From contig JACKLN010000005.1 of NCBI GenBank assembly GCA_024235855.1, positions 186,001 through 250,000 of the forward strand: 64,000 nucleotides of DNA. Direction: 5' to 3'. This stretch comes from Burkholderiaceae bacterium. Lineage in GTDB: Bacteria; Pseudomonadota; Gammaproteobacteria; Burkholderiales; Burkholderiaceae_C. Numbering within the stretch: position 1 is the first letter of the stretch; the number at the start of each line of letters is the position of its first letter. Made by a program: the position numbers and the translations under genes. Below the pieces are notes generated by a model. The model was given only the letters and a program-made list of their open reading frames with translations, was not told the origin of the DNA and searched no databases. Positions 35,895-44,961 of the stretch are shown here, in pieces.

Positions 35895-37490
35895 ATGCTG
35901 CAACGCCTGACCCTGTTTCCGCGCCTGCTGGCCGCAGTGGCACTGCCCCTGGCGTTGATGTCGCTGGCGGCCGCCGTGGCCGGCTGGCAGCTGCAGCGCA
36001 TCGGTGCGGCGAACGTCAGCCTGGAACAGAGCCGTGTCCAGCGCGACCTCGTCGGCGCCTGGATCGGCCACGTGCGCGACAACCTGGACAAGGCCATCCT
36101 GGCCACCCGCTTCGACGCCGCCGTCGGCGACAACACCGACCTCCAGCAGCGCACCGCCGCCGCACTGGGTGGCCTGAACCAGGCGATGGCCGACACCGCC
36201 GCGGCAGCCGCGTCCCAGCAGGAGGCCATGCTGGCCAGCCTGCAGGGCGAGCAGGCCGGGTCCCCGGCCGCCGCCGCCAGCATCCGCCAGCTCGTCGACC
36301 AGATTGCCGCCGGCCGCCAGCAGTTCGTCCAGGCACGCGCGCGGATCAGGGACGACCTGCTGCTCGGCGAAGGTGCCGACCGCATCGACAGCGAGCTGGC
36401 CCCGCTGGCGCAGGCGATGAAGGGCTCGCTCGACGCGCTGCAGCAGCACATCGATGCCGGCGCGGCTGCCGCGTCGGCCCGGGTATCCGCTGCGGTGCGC
36501 GAGGCCACCGCGGTGCTGGTGGGTGGCAGCCTGCTGGCGCTGGCGGTCGGTGGCCTGCTGGCCTGGCGCCTGGCCCGCACGATCTCCGGGCCGGTGCAGG
36601 ACGCGGGGCGCTTTGCCGGCGAGATCGCCGACGGCACGCTGACCGCCAGCCTGGACGTGCAGGGCGCCGACGAGACCGCGGCGCTGCAGCGCACGCTGCT
36701 GGCCATGCGCGACGCCCTGGCGGGCGTGGTGCGCCAGGTGCGCGCCGGCGCCGGCCAGATCGAGCTGGCCAGCGGCGAGATCGCCCAGGGCAACGGCGAT
36801 CTGTCGGCCCGCACCGAGCAGACGGCCGCCGAACTGCAGCAGACCGCCAGTGCCGCCCAGGAACTTGCCGCTGGCGCGCACCAGACCGCCGAATCGGCGC
36901 GCAATGCCGCGGCGCTGGCCGACAGCGCCTGCGACGTGGCGCGGCGCGGCGGTGCCGTCGTCGGCCAGGTGGTGCAGACGATGGAGCGCATCGCCGCGAA
37001 CAGCAGCCGCATCGCCGACATCGTCGGCACCATCGACGGCATCGCCTTCCAGACCAACATCCTGGCGCTCAACGCCGCCGTCGAAGCGGCCCGTGCCGGC
37101 GAGCAGGGCCGCGGCTTCGCCGTCGTGGCCAGCGAGGTGCGCGCGCTCGCGCAGCGCAGCGCCGCCGCGGCGCGCGAGATCAAGGCGCTGATCGACGGCA
37201 GCGTGCAGACGGTCGCCGACGGCAGCCGCCTGGTCGGCGACGCCGGTTCGACGATGGACGACATCGTCGCCAGCGTTCAGCGCGTCGGCGCGCTGATCAC
37301 TGAGATCTCGGCCGCGGCGGCCCAGCAGAGCGGCGGCATCGGCGGCATCAACGAGGCCGTCGCCCGCCTAGACCGCGCGACGCAGCAGAACGCGGCCCTG
37401 TCGGAACAGGGCACGGCCGCGGCGCAGAGCATGCGCGACCAGGCGCTGCAGCTGGTGCAGGCGGTCGACCGCTTCCGCGTGACGGCCTGA
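35895..37490 (+). CDS. Methyl-accepting chemotaxis protein (receptor 7)
   Basis: A 531-residue receptor with TM1 about 10-31, an Ala/Gln-rich helical periplasmic domain (32-200; HVRDNLDKAILATRFDAAVG), TM2 about 206-227, HAMP and hairpin tip near 378. It ends VDRFRVTA without a CheR pentapeptide. ACGGAGG (35883-35889) is a good ribosome-binding site for ATG 35895. Confidence 0.92.
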   Translation: MLQRLTLFPRLLAAVALPLALMSLAAAVAGWQLQRIGAANVSLEQSRVQRDLVGAWIGHVRDNLDKAILATRFDAAVGDNTDLQQRTAAALGGLNQAMADTAAAAASQQEAMLASLQGEQAGSPAAAASIRQLVDQIAAGRQQFVQARARIRDDLLLGEGADRIDSELAPLAQAMKGSLDALQQHIDAGAAAASARVSAAVREATAVLVGGSLLALAVGGLLAWRLARTISGPVQDAGRFAGEIADGTLTASLDVQGADETAALQRTLLAMRDALAGVVRQVRAGAGQIELASGEIAQGNGDLSARTEQTAAELQQTASAAQELAAGAHQTAESARNAAALADSACDVARRGGAVVGQVVQTMERIAANSSRIADIVGTIDGIAFQTNILALNAAVEAARAGEQGRGFAVVASEVRALAQRSAAAAREIKALIDGSVQTVADGSRLVGDAGSTMDDIVASVQRVGALITEISAAAAQQSGGIGGINEAVARLDRATQQNAALSEQGTAAAQSMRDQALQLVQAVDRFRVTA

Positions 37491-37899
37491 TCGAAGGCCG
37501 GCGTCGGCACGCGGCCGGATGCCGGTTGCCCCGGTGCCCTGCCGCGGGCGCCCAGGTTGCGCTGCCTGCTCGAGTGCCCGCGTGCAGACTGCACGCCGCA
37601 GCCGGATTTCCCGGCGCCAGCACAACGTCCGATCGGCACCGTGGCGGGGCATGCCGCGCCTGGCGCTCGGGTTCGACACCGAGAACGCACCACCAGCGAT
37701 CGCTGCGATCCTGCCGGCCGCCGTTGCGCGCCGAAACGGGGCGGCGCGCCACCGACATGTCGTGGCCTTGGGCCTCTAGCGCCCCAATGTGGCCCGCCGG
37801 CGGGCGAGACGACCGTCGACACCGGCGGCCCCCGTGGGCTTCAGGCCGCCGCCACGGCGCCGAAGAGACCGTTTGAATCCACCCAAGGAGCCATTCACC
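37491..37899. other. 409-base intergenic gap, no gene recognised
   Basis: Short open frames exist on both strands but none looks coding. A possible -10 element GCCGAAGA at 37859-37866 has only a poor -35. An AAGGAG site at 37885-37890 belongs to receptor 8. Confidence 0.5.
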
Positions 37900-39888
37900 A
37901 TGTCGTCCGAATCGGTCCCCTTCCCCGCATCGACCCGGCCGGCTGGCCCGGGCGACACGCCGGCCTTCTTCAGCCACCATGGCCTCATGGCGCCGGGCAT
38001 CCGGGCGTTCCGGCGCATCGGGTTCCCCGCGAAGTCGGCGTGGGTGTCGCTGGCCTTCCTGCTGCCGATCGTGCTGCTGTCGGTGTCGCTGTGGCTGACG
38101 GCGTCGGCCAACATCCAGTTCTCGTCGCTGGAGCGCGTGGGCGTGACCTACGCGCGCGAGCTGATGCCGCTGCTGGGGGCCGCGCAGAACCGCCGCCGCG
38201 CAGCCGCGGCCAACGCGGCCGACCTGCCCGACGCACAGGAGCGCGTGGCCAAGGCGTTCGACGCGGTGCTCGCCGTGCAGAAGCAGCACGGCAACGACCT
38301 CGCGACGGACAAGGCCTGGGAAACGGTGCAGCGCCTGCACGCCGACGTGGCCGGTCAGCCGGTGCGCGGCGACGCGTCGGCCACGTTTGCCGCGCACACC
38401 GCGTTCATCGACGCCGTGTTCGCCCTGCTCAACGACGTGGCCGACCACTCCAACCTCACGCTGGACCCCGACGTCGACACCTACTACCTGATGGACGCGG
38501 TGATGTTCAAGCAGCCACTGCTGATCGAGCAGCTCGGCCGCATGCGGGGCATGGGCAATGCGCTGATCCGCGCCGGCAGCAAGACCCAGGCACAGCACGA
38601 CCTGGTGTCGCGCGCCCAGGCCTTCGCGCTGGCGCACCAGGCCGGCGTGGAGAAGGCGCTGACGCGCGCCGTCGCGGCCGACCCGACGCTCACCGACGAG
38701 ATCCGCACCGCCAAGGCGGTGGCCGACAGCAAGGCATTCCTGGAGATGGTGTCCGCGCAGGTGCTGGCGGACGTGCCGGCCGGGGATCCGAAGGCCTATG
38801 TGGCAGCGGGCAACCTGGCCATCGACGAGCACTACCAGAGCATCGGCCGCGTCTTCGACGCGCTGGACAAGCGGCTGGCCACCCGCGTCGCCGGCCTGCA
38901 GGGCGCGCTCTACCTGCAGCTGGGCATCGCGCTGTTCGGCATCGTGGTGGCGGTGTACCTGCTGGTGGCCTTCTACCGCGTCACACAAGGCGGCATCTCC
39001 GAGGTGGCCCGCCAACTCGACGAGATCGCGAGCGGCAACCTCACGCTCGACCCCCGGCCCTGGGGCAGCGACGAGGTCGCCCGCCTGATGAACACGCTGG
39101 CCAGCACGCTGGAGTCGCTGCGTCGCATCGTCGGCCAGGTGCGCGAAGGCGCCGGCGAGATCCAGACCGCCAGCCAGGAGGTGGCCTCCGCATCGCTGGA
39201 CCTGTCACGGCGCACCGAGGAGACGGCCAGCCAGCTGCAGCGCACCTCCGCCGCGATGGCGCAGATCGGCAGTACCGTCCAGCAGACGGCGCAGACCGCT
39301 CAGGGCGCCGCAGAACTCGTGGCCACGAATGCCGACGTGGCCGCCAAGGGTGGCGACGAGGTCACCCGCGCCGTGACGACGATGGACAGCATCCGCACGT
39401 CCTCGGCGCGCATCGGCGAGATCATCGGCACCATCGACAGCATCGCCTTCCAGACCAACATCCTGGCGCTCAACGCGGCGGTGGAGGCCGCCCGCGCGGG
39501 CGAACAGGGCCGCGGCTTCGCGGTGGTGGCCACCGAGGTGCGGGCCCTGGCCCAGCGCTCGGCCGGGGCAGCCCGCGAGATCAAGGCGCTGATCGGCGAC
39601 AGCGTGGCGCAGGTCGAGTCGGGCGCCACGGTGGTCGGTCAGGCCGGTGAGACGATGCGTCAGATCGTCACCAACGCCGGCAACGTCAAGCAGCTGATCG
39701 CCGAGATCAGTCACGGCGCGCAGGAGCAGACCGCGGGTCTGACGGACATCACCCAGTCGGTGGAGCAGCTCGACGGCATGACGCAGCAGAACGCGGCGCT
39801 GGTCGAGCAGACGGCTGCCGCCGCGGCGTCGCTGAAGGACAGCGCGCTGCGCATGAACGAGGCGATGGCCTTCTTCCGCACCCGCTGA
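37900..39888 (+). CDS. Methyl-accepting chemotaxis protein, long (receptor 8)
   Basis: A 662-residue receptor, the largest here. A cytoplasmic N-terminal extension of about 45 residues (FFSHHGLMAPGIRAFRRIGFPAK) precedes TM1 (about 47-68). The periplasmic domain (70-335) is about twice the usual size, with DVDTYYLMDAVMFKQPLLIEQLGRMRG resembling nitrate- or small-ligand-sensing helical domains; TM2 is about 337-360. The hairpin tip near 511 reads IDSIAF instead of IDGIAF. It ends AMAFFRTR, without a CheR pentapeptide. Confidence 0.92.
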   Translation: MSSESVPFPASTRPAGPGDTPAFFSHHGLMAPGIRAFRRIGFPAKSAWVSLAFLLPIVLLSVSLWLTASANIQFSSLERVGVTYARELMPLLGAAQNRRRAAAANAADLPDAQERVAKAFDAVLAVQKQHGNDLATDKAWETVQRLHADVAGQPVRGDASATFAAHTAFIDAVFALLNDVADHSNLTLDPDVDTYYLMDAVMFKQPLLIEQLGRMRGMGNALIRAGSKTQAQHDLVSRAQAFALAHQAGVEKALTRAVAADPTLTDEIRTAKAVADSKAFLEMVSAQVLADVPAGDPKAYVAAGNLAIDEHYQSIGRVFDALDKRLATRVAGLQGALYLQLGIALFGIVVAVYLLVAFYRVTQGGISEVARQLDEIASGNLTLDPRPWGSDEVARLMNTLASTLESLRRIVGQVREGAGEIQTASQEVASASLDLSRRTEETASQLQRTSAAMAQIGSTVQQTAQTAQGAAELVATNADVAAKGGDEVTRAVTTMDSIRTSSARIGEIIGTIDSIAFQTNILALNAAVEAARAGEQGRGFAVVATEVRALAQRSAGAAREIKALIGDSVAQVESGATVVGQAGETMRQIVTNAGNVKQLIAEISHGAQEQTAGLTDITQSVEQLDGMTQQNAALVEQTAAAAASLKDSALRMNEAMAFFRTR

Positions 39889-39919
39889 GGCGCGGAGCCG
39901 CCGCGCCGTGCGGTGGCGG

Positions 39920-42451
39920 TCAGTCCGCCGCGCGGCGCAGTGTCTCCACCACCGGCCGGCGCAGCACCTCGCGCAGGCCCCACCAGCCGGCACCCAGCGC
40001 CAGCAGCGCGCCGGCCACGCCGCCGATGGCCGGCACCCAGGGCTGCGGGTTCCAGCTGAACTGGAAGGCGTAGCGTGCCAGCAGCCAGCCCACCACCAGC
40101 GCCGCCACCGAGGCCAGCACACCGGCCAGCGCACCCACGCCCAGCAGCTCGGCGCGCTGCACCTGCGCCAGCAGGCGCCCACTGGCGCCCAGCGCGCGCA
40201 TCACCGCGTATTCCTTGGCCCGCGCCTCGCGCGTGGCCGTCACCGCGGCAAACAGCACCACCAGACCCGCCAGCAACGTGAAGCCGAACAGGAACTCCAC
40301 CGCACGGATCACCTTGTCCAGCACCTGCTGCACCTGGGCGATGGAGGCCGAGACGTCGATGTTGGTGATGTTGGGGAAGTCGTGCACCAGCCGGTTGTCG
40401 AAGCCCTTGGCCGCCGGCGCGCGGAAGGCGCTGATGTAGGACAGCGGCACGTCGTCCATGCGCGCCACCGGGAACAGCACGAAGAAGTTGACGCGCATCG
40501 AGCCCCAGTCCACCTCGCGCAGGCTGGTGATCTTCGCCGTCACGGGAATGCCGGCGACGTCGAAGGTCATGCTGTCGCCCAGGCCCAGGCCGAGCTCCTT
40601 GGCCAGCCCGTCCTCGACGCTGATGGCACCGGCCTCGTCGGCCGTCCAGCGACCGGCGACCACGCTGTTGTGGGCCGGCAGCGCGGCGTCGTGGCTGAGG
40701 TTGAACTCGCGCTCGGCCAGGCGCTGCGCGCGCTCGCCCTCGAAGTCCTCGGCCTTGACGGACTTGCCGTTGATGGCCGTCAGGCGGCCGCGGATCATCG
40801 GGTACCAGTCGTAGCGCGCCACGCCCTCGGCCTTCAGCGCCGCCTGGAACGGTTCGGCCTGCTCCGGCTGCACGTTGATGACGAAGCGGTCGGGCGCATC
40901 GGGCGGCGTGGCCTGGCGCCAGCTGGCGATCAGGTCGGTGCGCAGCAGCACCAGCAGCACCAGCGCCAGCAGGCCCACCGACAGCGCCGAGACCTGCAGC
41001 ACGGCGTAGGCCGGCCGGGCCGCGATCTGCCGCGTGGCCAGTACCAGCCAGCGCGGCGCGTCGCTTTCCGGCACCGTGCGCTTGAGCAGCAGCACCGCGG
41101 CGTATGACAGGCCGGCGAACAGCGCCACGGCGGCGGCGAAGCCGCCCACGGCCACGGCGCCGAGCACCGGGTCGCGCGCCACGGCCAGCAGCATGGCCAC
41201 GAAGCCGGCCGCACCGGCACCCAGCACCACCAGCGAGCCGGCCTTGGGGCCGCCGAGGTCACGCCGGATCACGCGCAGCGGCGGCACGCGCGAGAGCTGC
41301 AGCACCGGCGGCAGGCCGAAGGCCACCAGCAGCGTCAGCCCCACGCCCAGGCCGAACAGCGCCGGCATGAAGCCCGCCGGCGGCAGCGCCGCGTCCAGCA
41401 GGCCGGCGAGCAGCCAGACGAAGACGTAGTGCACCACGAAACCCAGCAGCACGCCGCCGGCGCTGCCGATGAGGCCGACGAAGCCGAACTCCAGCGCATA
41501 GGCGCCGGCGATGCGCCGCTGGCTGAGGCCGAGCACACGCAGCATGGCGCAGTCGTCGAGGTGGCGGTTGGCGAAGTCGCGTGCCGCGATGCCCACCGCC
41601 ACCGCCGCCAGCAGCGCCGCCAGCAGCGCCACCAGGTTCAGGAACTTCTGGCCGCGCTCGAGCGTCTGGCTCATCTCCGGGCGGCCGGCCTCCAGCGCCT
41701 CCACGCGCAGGCCGCGCAGGCCGTCGGCCTCGATGTGCTGTTCGGCCCAGCGCACCCAGTCGCGCACCGGCGCGTCGCTGGCGCCGGGGGCGGCGACGGC
41801 GAAGCGGTAGCGCACGCGGCTGGCCGGCTGCACCAGGCCAGTCGCGGCGAGGTCGGTCTCGGCCAGCATCACGCGCGGGGCGAAGTTCACGAAGCCGGCG
41901 CCGCGGTCGGGCTCGATGACGAGGATCTTGGCCACCGTCAGCGTGGCGTCGCCCAGCAGCAGCGGGTCGCCCACCTGCAGCTGCAGCGCGTCCAGCACGC
42001 CGGCGTCCACCCACACGGTGCCCGGTGCGGGCGCGGCGGCCACGGTCTGCACGGCGGCATCCGGCCCGTCCTTGAGCTGCAGCCGGCCACGCAGCGGGTA
42101 GGCCGGCCCGACCGACTTCACCGACACCAGGCGCGCGTTGCCACCCTTGTCGTCCGGCGCCCGTGCCATGCTCGGGAACTGCACATTGGTGTTGGTGGCC
42201 AGCCCGCGGGCCTGCGCCTCGGCGGCGAAGGCGGGCGGCAGCGGCTGGTCGCTGCTGATCACGGCGTCGCCGCCGATGAGCTGGCGGGCGTCGCGGGTGA
42301 GGCCGTTGTTCAGCCGGTCGGCAAAGAAACCCACCGCCGTCAGCGCCGCCACCGCCAGCAGCACGGCCACGGCCAGCAGGCGCAGTTCGCCGGCCCGGAA
42401 GTCGCGCAGGGTCTGGCGCCAGGCCAGGGTCGTGATCGAGGGCGGGTTCAT
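39920..42451 (-). CDS. FtsX-like ABC transporter permease (YbbP/LolC type)
   Basis: An 843-residue membrane protein. An N-terminal helix (about 22-42; LLAVAVLLAVAALTAVGFF) and a large periplasmic MacB-like core are followed by a block of three helices (about 245-400), four to six central helices, a second periplasmic core and a final FtsX block (about 710-830; FGFTLLAGLVVLFAAVTATREARAKEYAVMRALGAS). This duplicated layout is that of YbbP. The ATPase partner (YbbA) usually sits beside it but is not here. ATG 42451 is preferred over an upstream ATG because homologues begin near this Met. Confidence 0.85.
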   Translation of the reverse strand: MNPPSITTLAWRQTLRDFRAGELRLLAVAVLLAVAALTAVGFFADRLNNGLTRDARQLIGGDAVISSDQPLPPAFAAEAQARGLATNTNVQFPSMARAPDDKGGNARLVSVKSVGPAYPLRGRLQLKDGPDAAVQTVAAAPAPGTVWVDAGVLDALQLQVGDPLLLGDATLTVAKILVIEPDRGAGFVNFAPRVMLAETDLAATGLVQPASRVRYRFAVAAPGASDAPVRDWVRWAEQHIEADGLRGLRVEALEAGRPEMSQTLERGQKFLNLVALLAALLAAVAVGIAARDFANRHLDDCAMLRVLGLSQRRIAGAYALEFGFVGLIGSAGGVLLGFVVHYVFVWLLAGLLDAALPPAGFMPALFGLGVGLTLLVAFGLPPVLQLSRVPPLRVIRRDLGGPKAGSLVVLGAGAAGFVAMLLAVARDPVLGAVAVGGFAAAVALFAGLSYAAVLLLKRTVPESDAPRWLVLATRQIAARPAYAVLQVSALSVGLLALVLLVLLRTDLIASWRQATPPDAPDRFVINVQPEQAEPFQAALKAEGVARYDWYPMIRGRLTAINGKSVKAEDFEGERAQRLAEREFNLSHDAALPAHNSVVAGRWTADEAGAISVEDGLAKELGLGLGDSMTFDVAGIPVTAKITSLREVDWGSMRVNFFVLFPVARMDDVPLSYISAFRAPAAKGFDNRLVHDFPNITNIDVSASIAQVQQVLDKVIRAVEFLFGFTLLAGLVVLFAAVTATREARAKEYAVMRALGASGRLLAQVQRAELLGVGALAGVLASVAALVVGWLLARYAFQFSWNPQPWVPAIGGVAGALLALGAGWWGLREVLRRPVVETLRRAAD

Positions 42452-42534
42452 CCCCGCACGGTAGCAAAAGCGCCGCAACGCCGTGGTGAAGGCGCTTGAA
42501 CGCCCGGGCACGGCGGCGGGTGAACAATGCCGCC

Positions 42535-43389
42535 ATGACGACCCTGCCTGCCCTCTTCATCTCCCACGGCTCGCCCATGACAGCGCTGGAGCCCGGCGCG
42601 GCCGGCGCGTTCATGCAGCGCCTGGGCCCGGCCATCGACCGCGCCTTCGGCCGGCCGACCGCGGTGCTGGCCGTCTCCGCGCACACGCTGGCGCGCCAGC
42701 ACGTGCTGCTGGCCGGCGCCCGGCAGGAGGCGGTCTACGACTTCGGCGGCTTCCCCGACGCGCTCTACCGCCTGCGCTACGACGCGCCCGGGGCGCCGGC
42801 GCTGGCGCCCCGGGTGGCGGCGCTGATGGACGCGGCCGGGCTGCCCGTGCAGACGCTGGACGCCAGCGGCCTGGACCACGGCATCTGGACGCCGCTGCGG
42901 TACATCTACCCGGATGCCGACGTGCCGGTGCTGCCGCTGTCGTTCAGCCCGCACGACAGCCCGGCCGCCCTGATGGCCCTGGGCCGCGCGCTGGCGCCGC
43001 TGGCCGACGAGGGCGTGCTGATCGTTGGCAGCGGCAGCCTGACCCACAACCTGCGGTTGATCTACGGCCCCGGCGGGCAGCCCGACGTCGCAGCGCCGGA
43101 GACCGCCGAGACCGGCGCCTTCCGCCACTGGGTGGCCGAACGCACGGCCGCACGCGACTGGGCCGCGCTGCGCGACTACCGCCGCCAGGCGCCGCACGCC
43201 GCCTTCATGCACCCCACCGACGAGCACTGGCTGCCCTTCTACGTGGCGGCTGGCGCCGGCGGTGAGGCCGCCACGCCCCGGCGCCTGCACGCCAGCGTGA
43301 CCTACGGCGTGCTGGCGATGGACCTCTACGCCTTCGGGCCCAGGGCCGACACCCTGGCCGAAGAAACCCGCGACGCCGTGGCGGCTTGA
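42535..43389 (+). CDS. ygiD: Extradiol ring-cleavage dioxygenase, 4,5-DOPA dioxygenase type
   Basis: A 284-residue class III extradiol dioxygenase-like enzyme of the YgiD/DODA family. Metal and active-site His positions appear in SHGSPM, SAHTLARQ, GLDHGIW and HPTDEHWLPF; FSPHDSPAALMALGRAL is also typical. The family opens catechol rings such as DOPA, with Zn or Fe; the physiological substrate in bacteria is uncertain. It diverges from the permease gene with 83 bases between, and a small membrane protein gene follows. Confidence 0.88.
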   Translation: MTTLPALFISHGSPMTALEPGAAGAFMQRLGPAIDRAFGRPTAVLAVSAHTLARQHVLLAGARQEAVYDFGGFPDALYRLRYDAPGAPALAPRVAALMDAAGLPVQTLDASGLDHGIWTPLRYIYPDADVPVLPLSFSPHDSPAALMALGRALAPLADEGVLIVGSGSLTHNLRLIYGPGGQPDVAAPETAETGAFRHWVAERTAARDWAALRDYRRQAPHAAFMHPTDEHWLPFYVAAGAGGEAATPRRLHASVTYGVLAMDLYAFGPRADTLAEETRDAVAA

Positions 43390-43416
43390 GCCTGTTGCGC
43401 TGGCGCCGGCGGCAGA

Positions 43417-43788
43417 ATGGCCGCCATGCTGATCGCGATCTGGGTGTTCGTGGCCCTGGGCGTCGCCCTGTGGTCACTGGTGGGCTGGGGCCTGTACGAA
43501 CTGCTGCGGCTGGACCACCAGCAGTGGCTGGGCGACCTGAAACCCTTGCTCGACCAGGTGCCCTTCGGCGCGTGGCTGGACGCCTGGGTGCCCGGCTGGC
43601 AGGCGCTGGCGGAACTGGCCATCGACACCGTGCAGTGGACCCTGGGCTGGATGGGTGGCGCCGCGCCGGTGGTCGTGTGGGCCGTCTGGGGCGTGGGCAC
43701 GATCTTCATGGCCGGCGCAGGCGCGCTGCTGTCGCTGCTGGTCGTGCTGCTGCGCGACAAGCGGCCGGCCGCCGCCCCTGCGGCCTGA
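43417..43788 (+). CDS. Small hypothetical membrane protein
   Basis: About 120-123 residues with an N-terminal membrane helix (IAIWVFVALGVALWSLVGWGL), an amphipathic Trp-rich middle (FGAWLDAWVPGWQALAELAIDTVQW) and a C-terminal helix (VWAVWGVGTIFMAGAGALLSLLVVLL) followed by a basic tail. ATG 43417 and ATG 43426 are both possible. I do not recognise the family. It lies 27 bases after the dioxygenase gene and converges on the deaminase gene. Confidence 0.65.
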   Translation: MAAMLIAIWVFVALGVALWSLVGWGLYELLRLDHQQWLGDLKPLLDQVPFGAWLDAWVPGWQALAELAIDTVQWTLGWMGGAAPVVVWAVWGVGTIFMAGAGALLSLLVVLLRDKRPAAAPAA

Positions 43789-43789
43789 A

Positions 43790-44833
43790 TCAGGCCCCAG
43801 CCGCGCGGAACGCGGCGTCCAGCTGCAGCCGCCAGGCGGCCTTGGTGGTGTCGTCGACGAAGCTGGCCTCGAAGCTGTTGGCCGCCAGTTGCCAGGCCTC
43901 GCGCGCGCCCAGCCGGGGTTGCGCGGCGAACAGGTCCAGGTAGTTCTGGTTGACGTAGCCGCCGAAGTAGGCCGGGTCGTCGGCGTTCACGGTGACGCAC
44001 AGGCCGGCGTCCAGCAGCGCCGGCAGGTTGTGGTGCGCCAGGTCCGGGAACACGCAGAGCTTCACGTTGGACAGCGGGCAGACGGTGAGCGGCACGCGCT
44101 CGCGCGCCAGGCGCTCCACCAGTGCCGGGTCCTCGGTGCAGCGCACGCCGTGGTCGATGCGCCGCACCTGCAGGTCGTCCAGCGCGGTGCGGATGTAGGC
44201 CGGCGGGCCCTCTTCTCCGGCGTGGGCGACCAGTTCCAGCCCCAGTTCGCGACAGCGCGCGAACACCCGCGAGAACTTCTCCGGCGGGTGACCGCGCTCG
44301 CTGCTGTCCAGCCCCACGCCGATGAAGTGCCGGCGGTACGGCAGCGCGGCTTCCAGCGTGGCGAAGGCCTCGTCCTCGCTGAGGTGGCGCAGGAAACAGA
44401 GGATCAGCCGCGAGGAGACCCGCAGTTCCTGGTGCGCCCGCTCGGCCGCATGGTGCAGGCCGAGGATGACCTTCTCCATCGGCACGCCGCGCGCGGTGTG
44501 CGTCTGCGGGTCGAAGAACAGCTCGGCATGCACCACGTTGTCCGCCGCGGCGCGCTGGAAGTAGGCCCAGGCCATCTCGAAGAAGTCGGCCTCCTCGATC
44601 AGCACGCTGGCCCCGGCGTAGTAGATGTCGAGGAAGCTCTGCAGGTCGGTGAAGGCGTAGGCGGCGCGCAGGGCCTCGACGCTGGCGTAGGGCAGCGCCA
44701 CGCCGTTGCGTGCGGCCAGTCGGAAGATCAGCTCCGGCTCCAGCGAGCCTTCGATGTGCATGTGCAGTTCCGCCTTGGGCATGGTGCGCAACAGGGCGGG
44801 CAGCTGGCTGCGGGGGATGGCGTCGAGGTTCAT
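43790..44833 (-). CDS. Adenine deaminase-type member of the adenosine deaminase family
   Basis: A 347-residue amidohydrolase. Metal ligands appear in AELHMHIEGSLEPEL, VAHAGEEGPP, RIDHGVRC and VNADDPAYFGGY. The overall sequence (YYAGASVLIEEADF, FFDPQTHTARGVP, GLDSSERGHPP, CPLSNVKLCVF) is closest in memory to Pseudomonas-type adenine deaminase rather than adenosine deaminase, so it likely converts adenine to hypoxanthine, feeding the xanthine dehydrogenase encoded 11 kb away. Adenosine cannot be excluded as substrate. It begins at ATG 44833. Confidence 0.85.
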   Translation of the reverse strand: MNLDAIPRSQLPALLRTMPKAELHMHIEGSLEPELIFRLAARNGVALPYASVEALRAAYAFTDLQSFLDIYYAGASVLIEEADFFEMAWAYFQRAAADNVVHAELFFDPQTHTARGVPMEKVILGLHHAAERAHQELRVSSRLILCFLRHLSEDEAFATLEAALPYRRHFIGVGLDSSERGHPPEKFSRVFARCRELGLELVAHAGEEGPPAYIRTALDDLQVRRIDHGVRCTEDPALVERLARERVPLTVCPLSNVKLCVFPDLAHHNLPALLDAGLCVTVNADDPAYFGGYVNQNYLDLFAAQPRLGAREAWQLAANSFEASFVDDTTKAAWRLQLDAAFRAAGA

Positions 44834-44885
44834 GGCGGGGCCTCCGTTGACAGGCACTGTAGCAAGCGGCAGGCCGTGAGCCGGC

Positions 44886-44922
44886 GGTTAACCGGGTTGT
44901 AACGGGGTGGCCGCTACAACCC
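44886..44922. promoter_or_regulatory. Inverted repeats upstream of the PEP-CTERM gene
   Basis: GGTTAACC (44886-44893) is followed directly by GGGTTGTA/TACAACCC arms (44894-44901, 44915-44922) with 13 bases between. They lie in the promoter region of the PEP-CTERM gene and could be an operator or a hairpin. Confidence 0.35.
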
Positions 44923-44961
44923 TCACCGTGTCCATTGCCTCTGCCTGCCAGGAGCCTGCCC

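Larger units (their letters stand above)
26049..39480 (+). repeat. Dispersed near-identical signalling-hairpin blocks in eight receptor genes
   Basis: The segment encoding the chemoreceptor hairpin recurs with very high nucleotide identity near 26049, 27624, 29437, 31883, 33751, 35398, 37015 and 39418 (for example GGCATCGCCTTCCAGACCAA). It reflects tandem duplication and possibly gene conversion; sensor domains between the copies are unrelated. Confidence 0.7.

Noticed and set aside
37840..37866. Sigma-28 promoter before receptor 8
   Set aside because: GCCGAAGA is a fair -10, but the -35 (TCAGGCCG) is poor and the spacer would be 10, unlike the other six sites.
24958..39888. Repeated blocks as a CRISPR or other repeat array
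   Set aside because: The repeats are 1.5-2.5 kb apart and encode the conserved chemoreceptor hairpin in frame; no short direct repeats with spacers occur.
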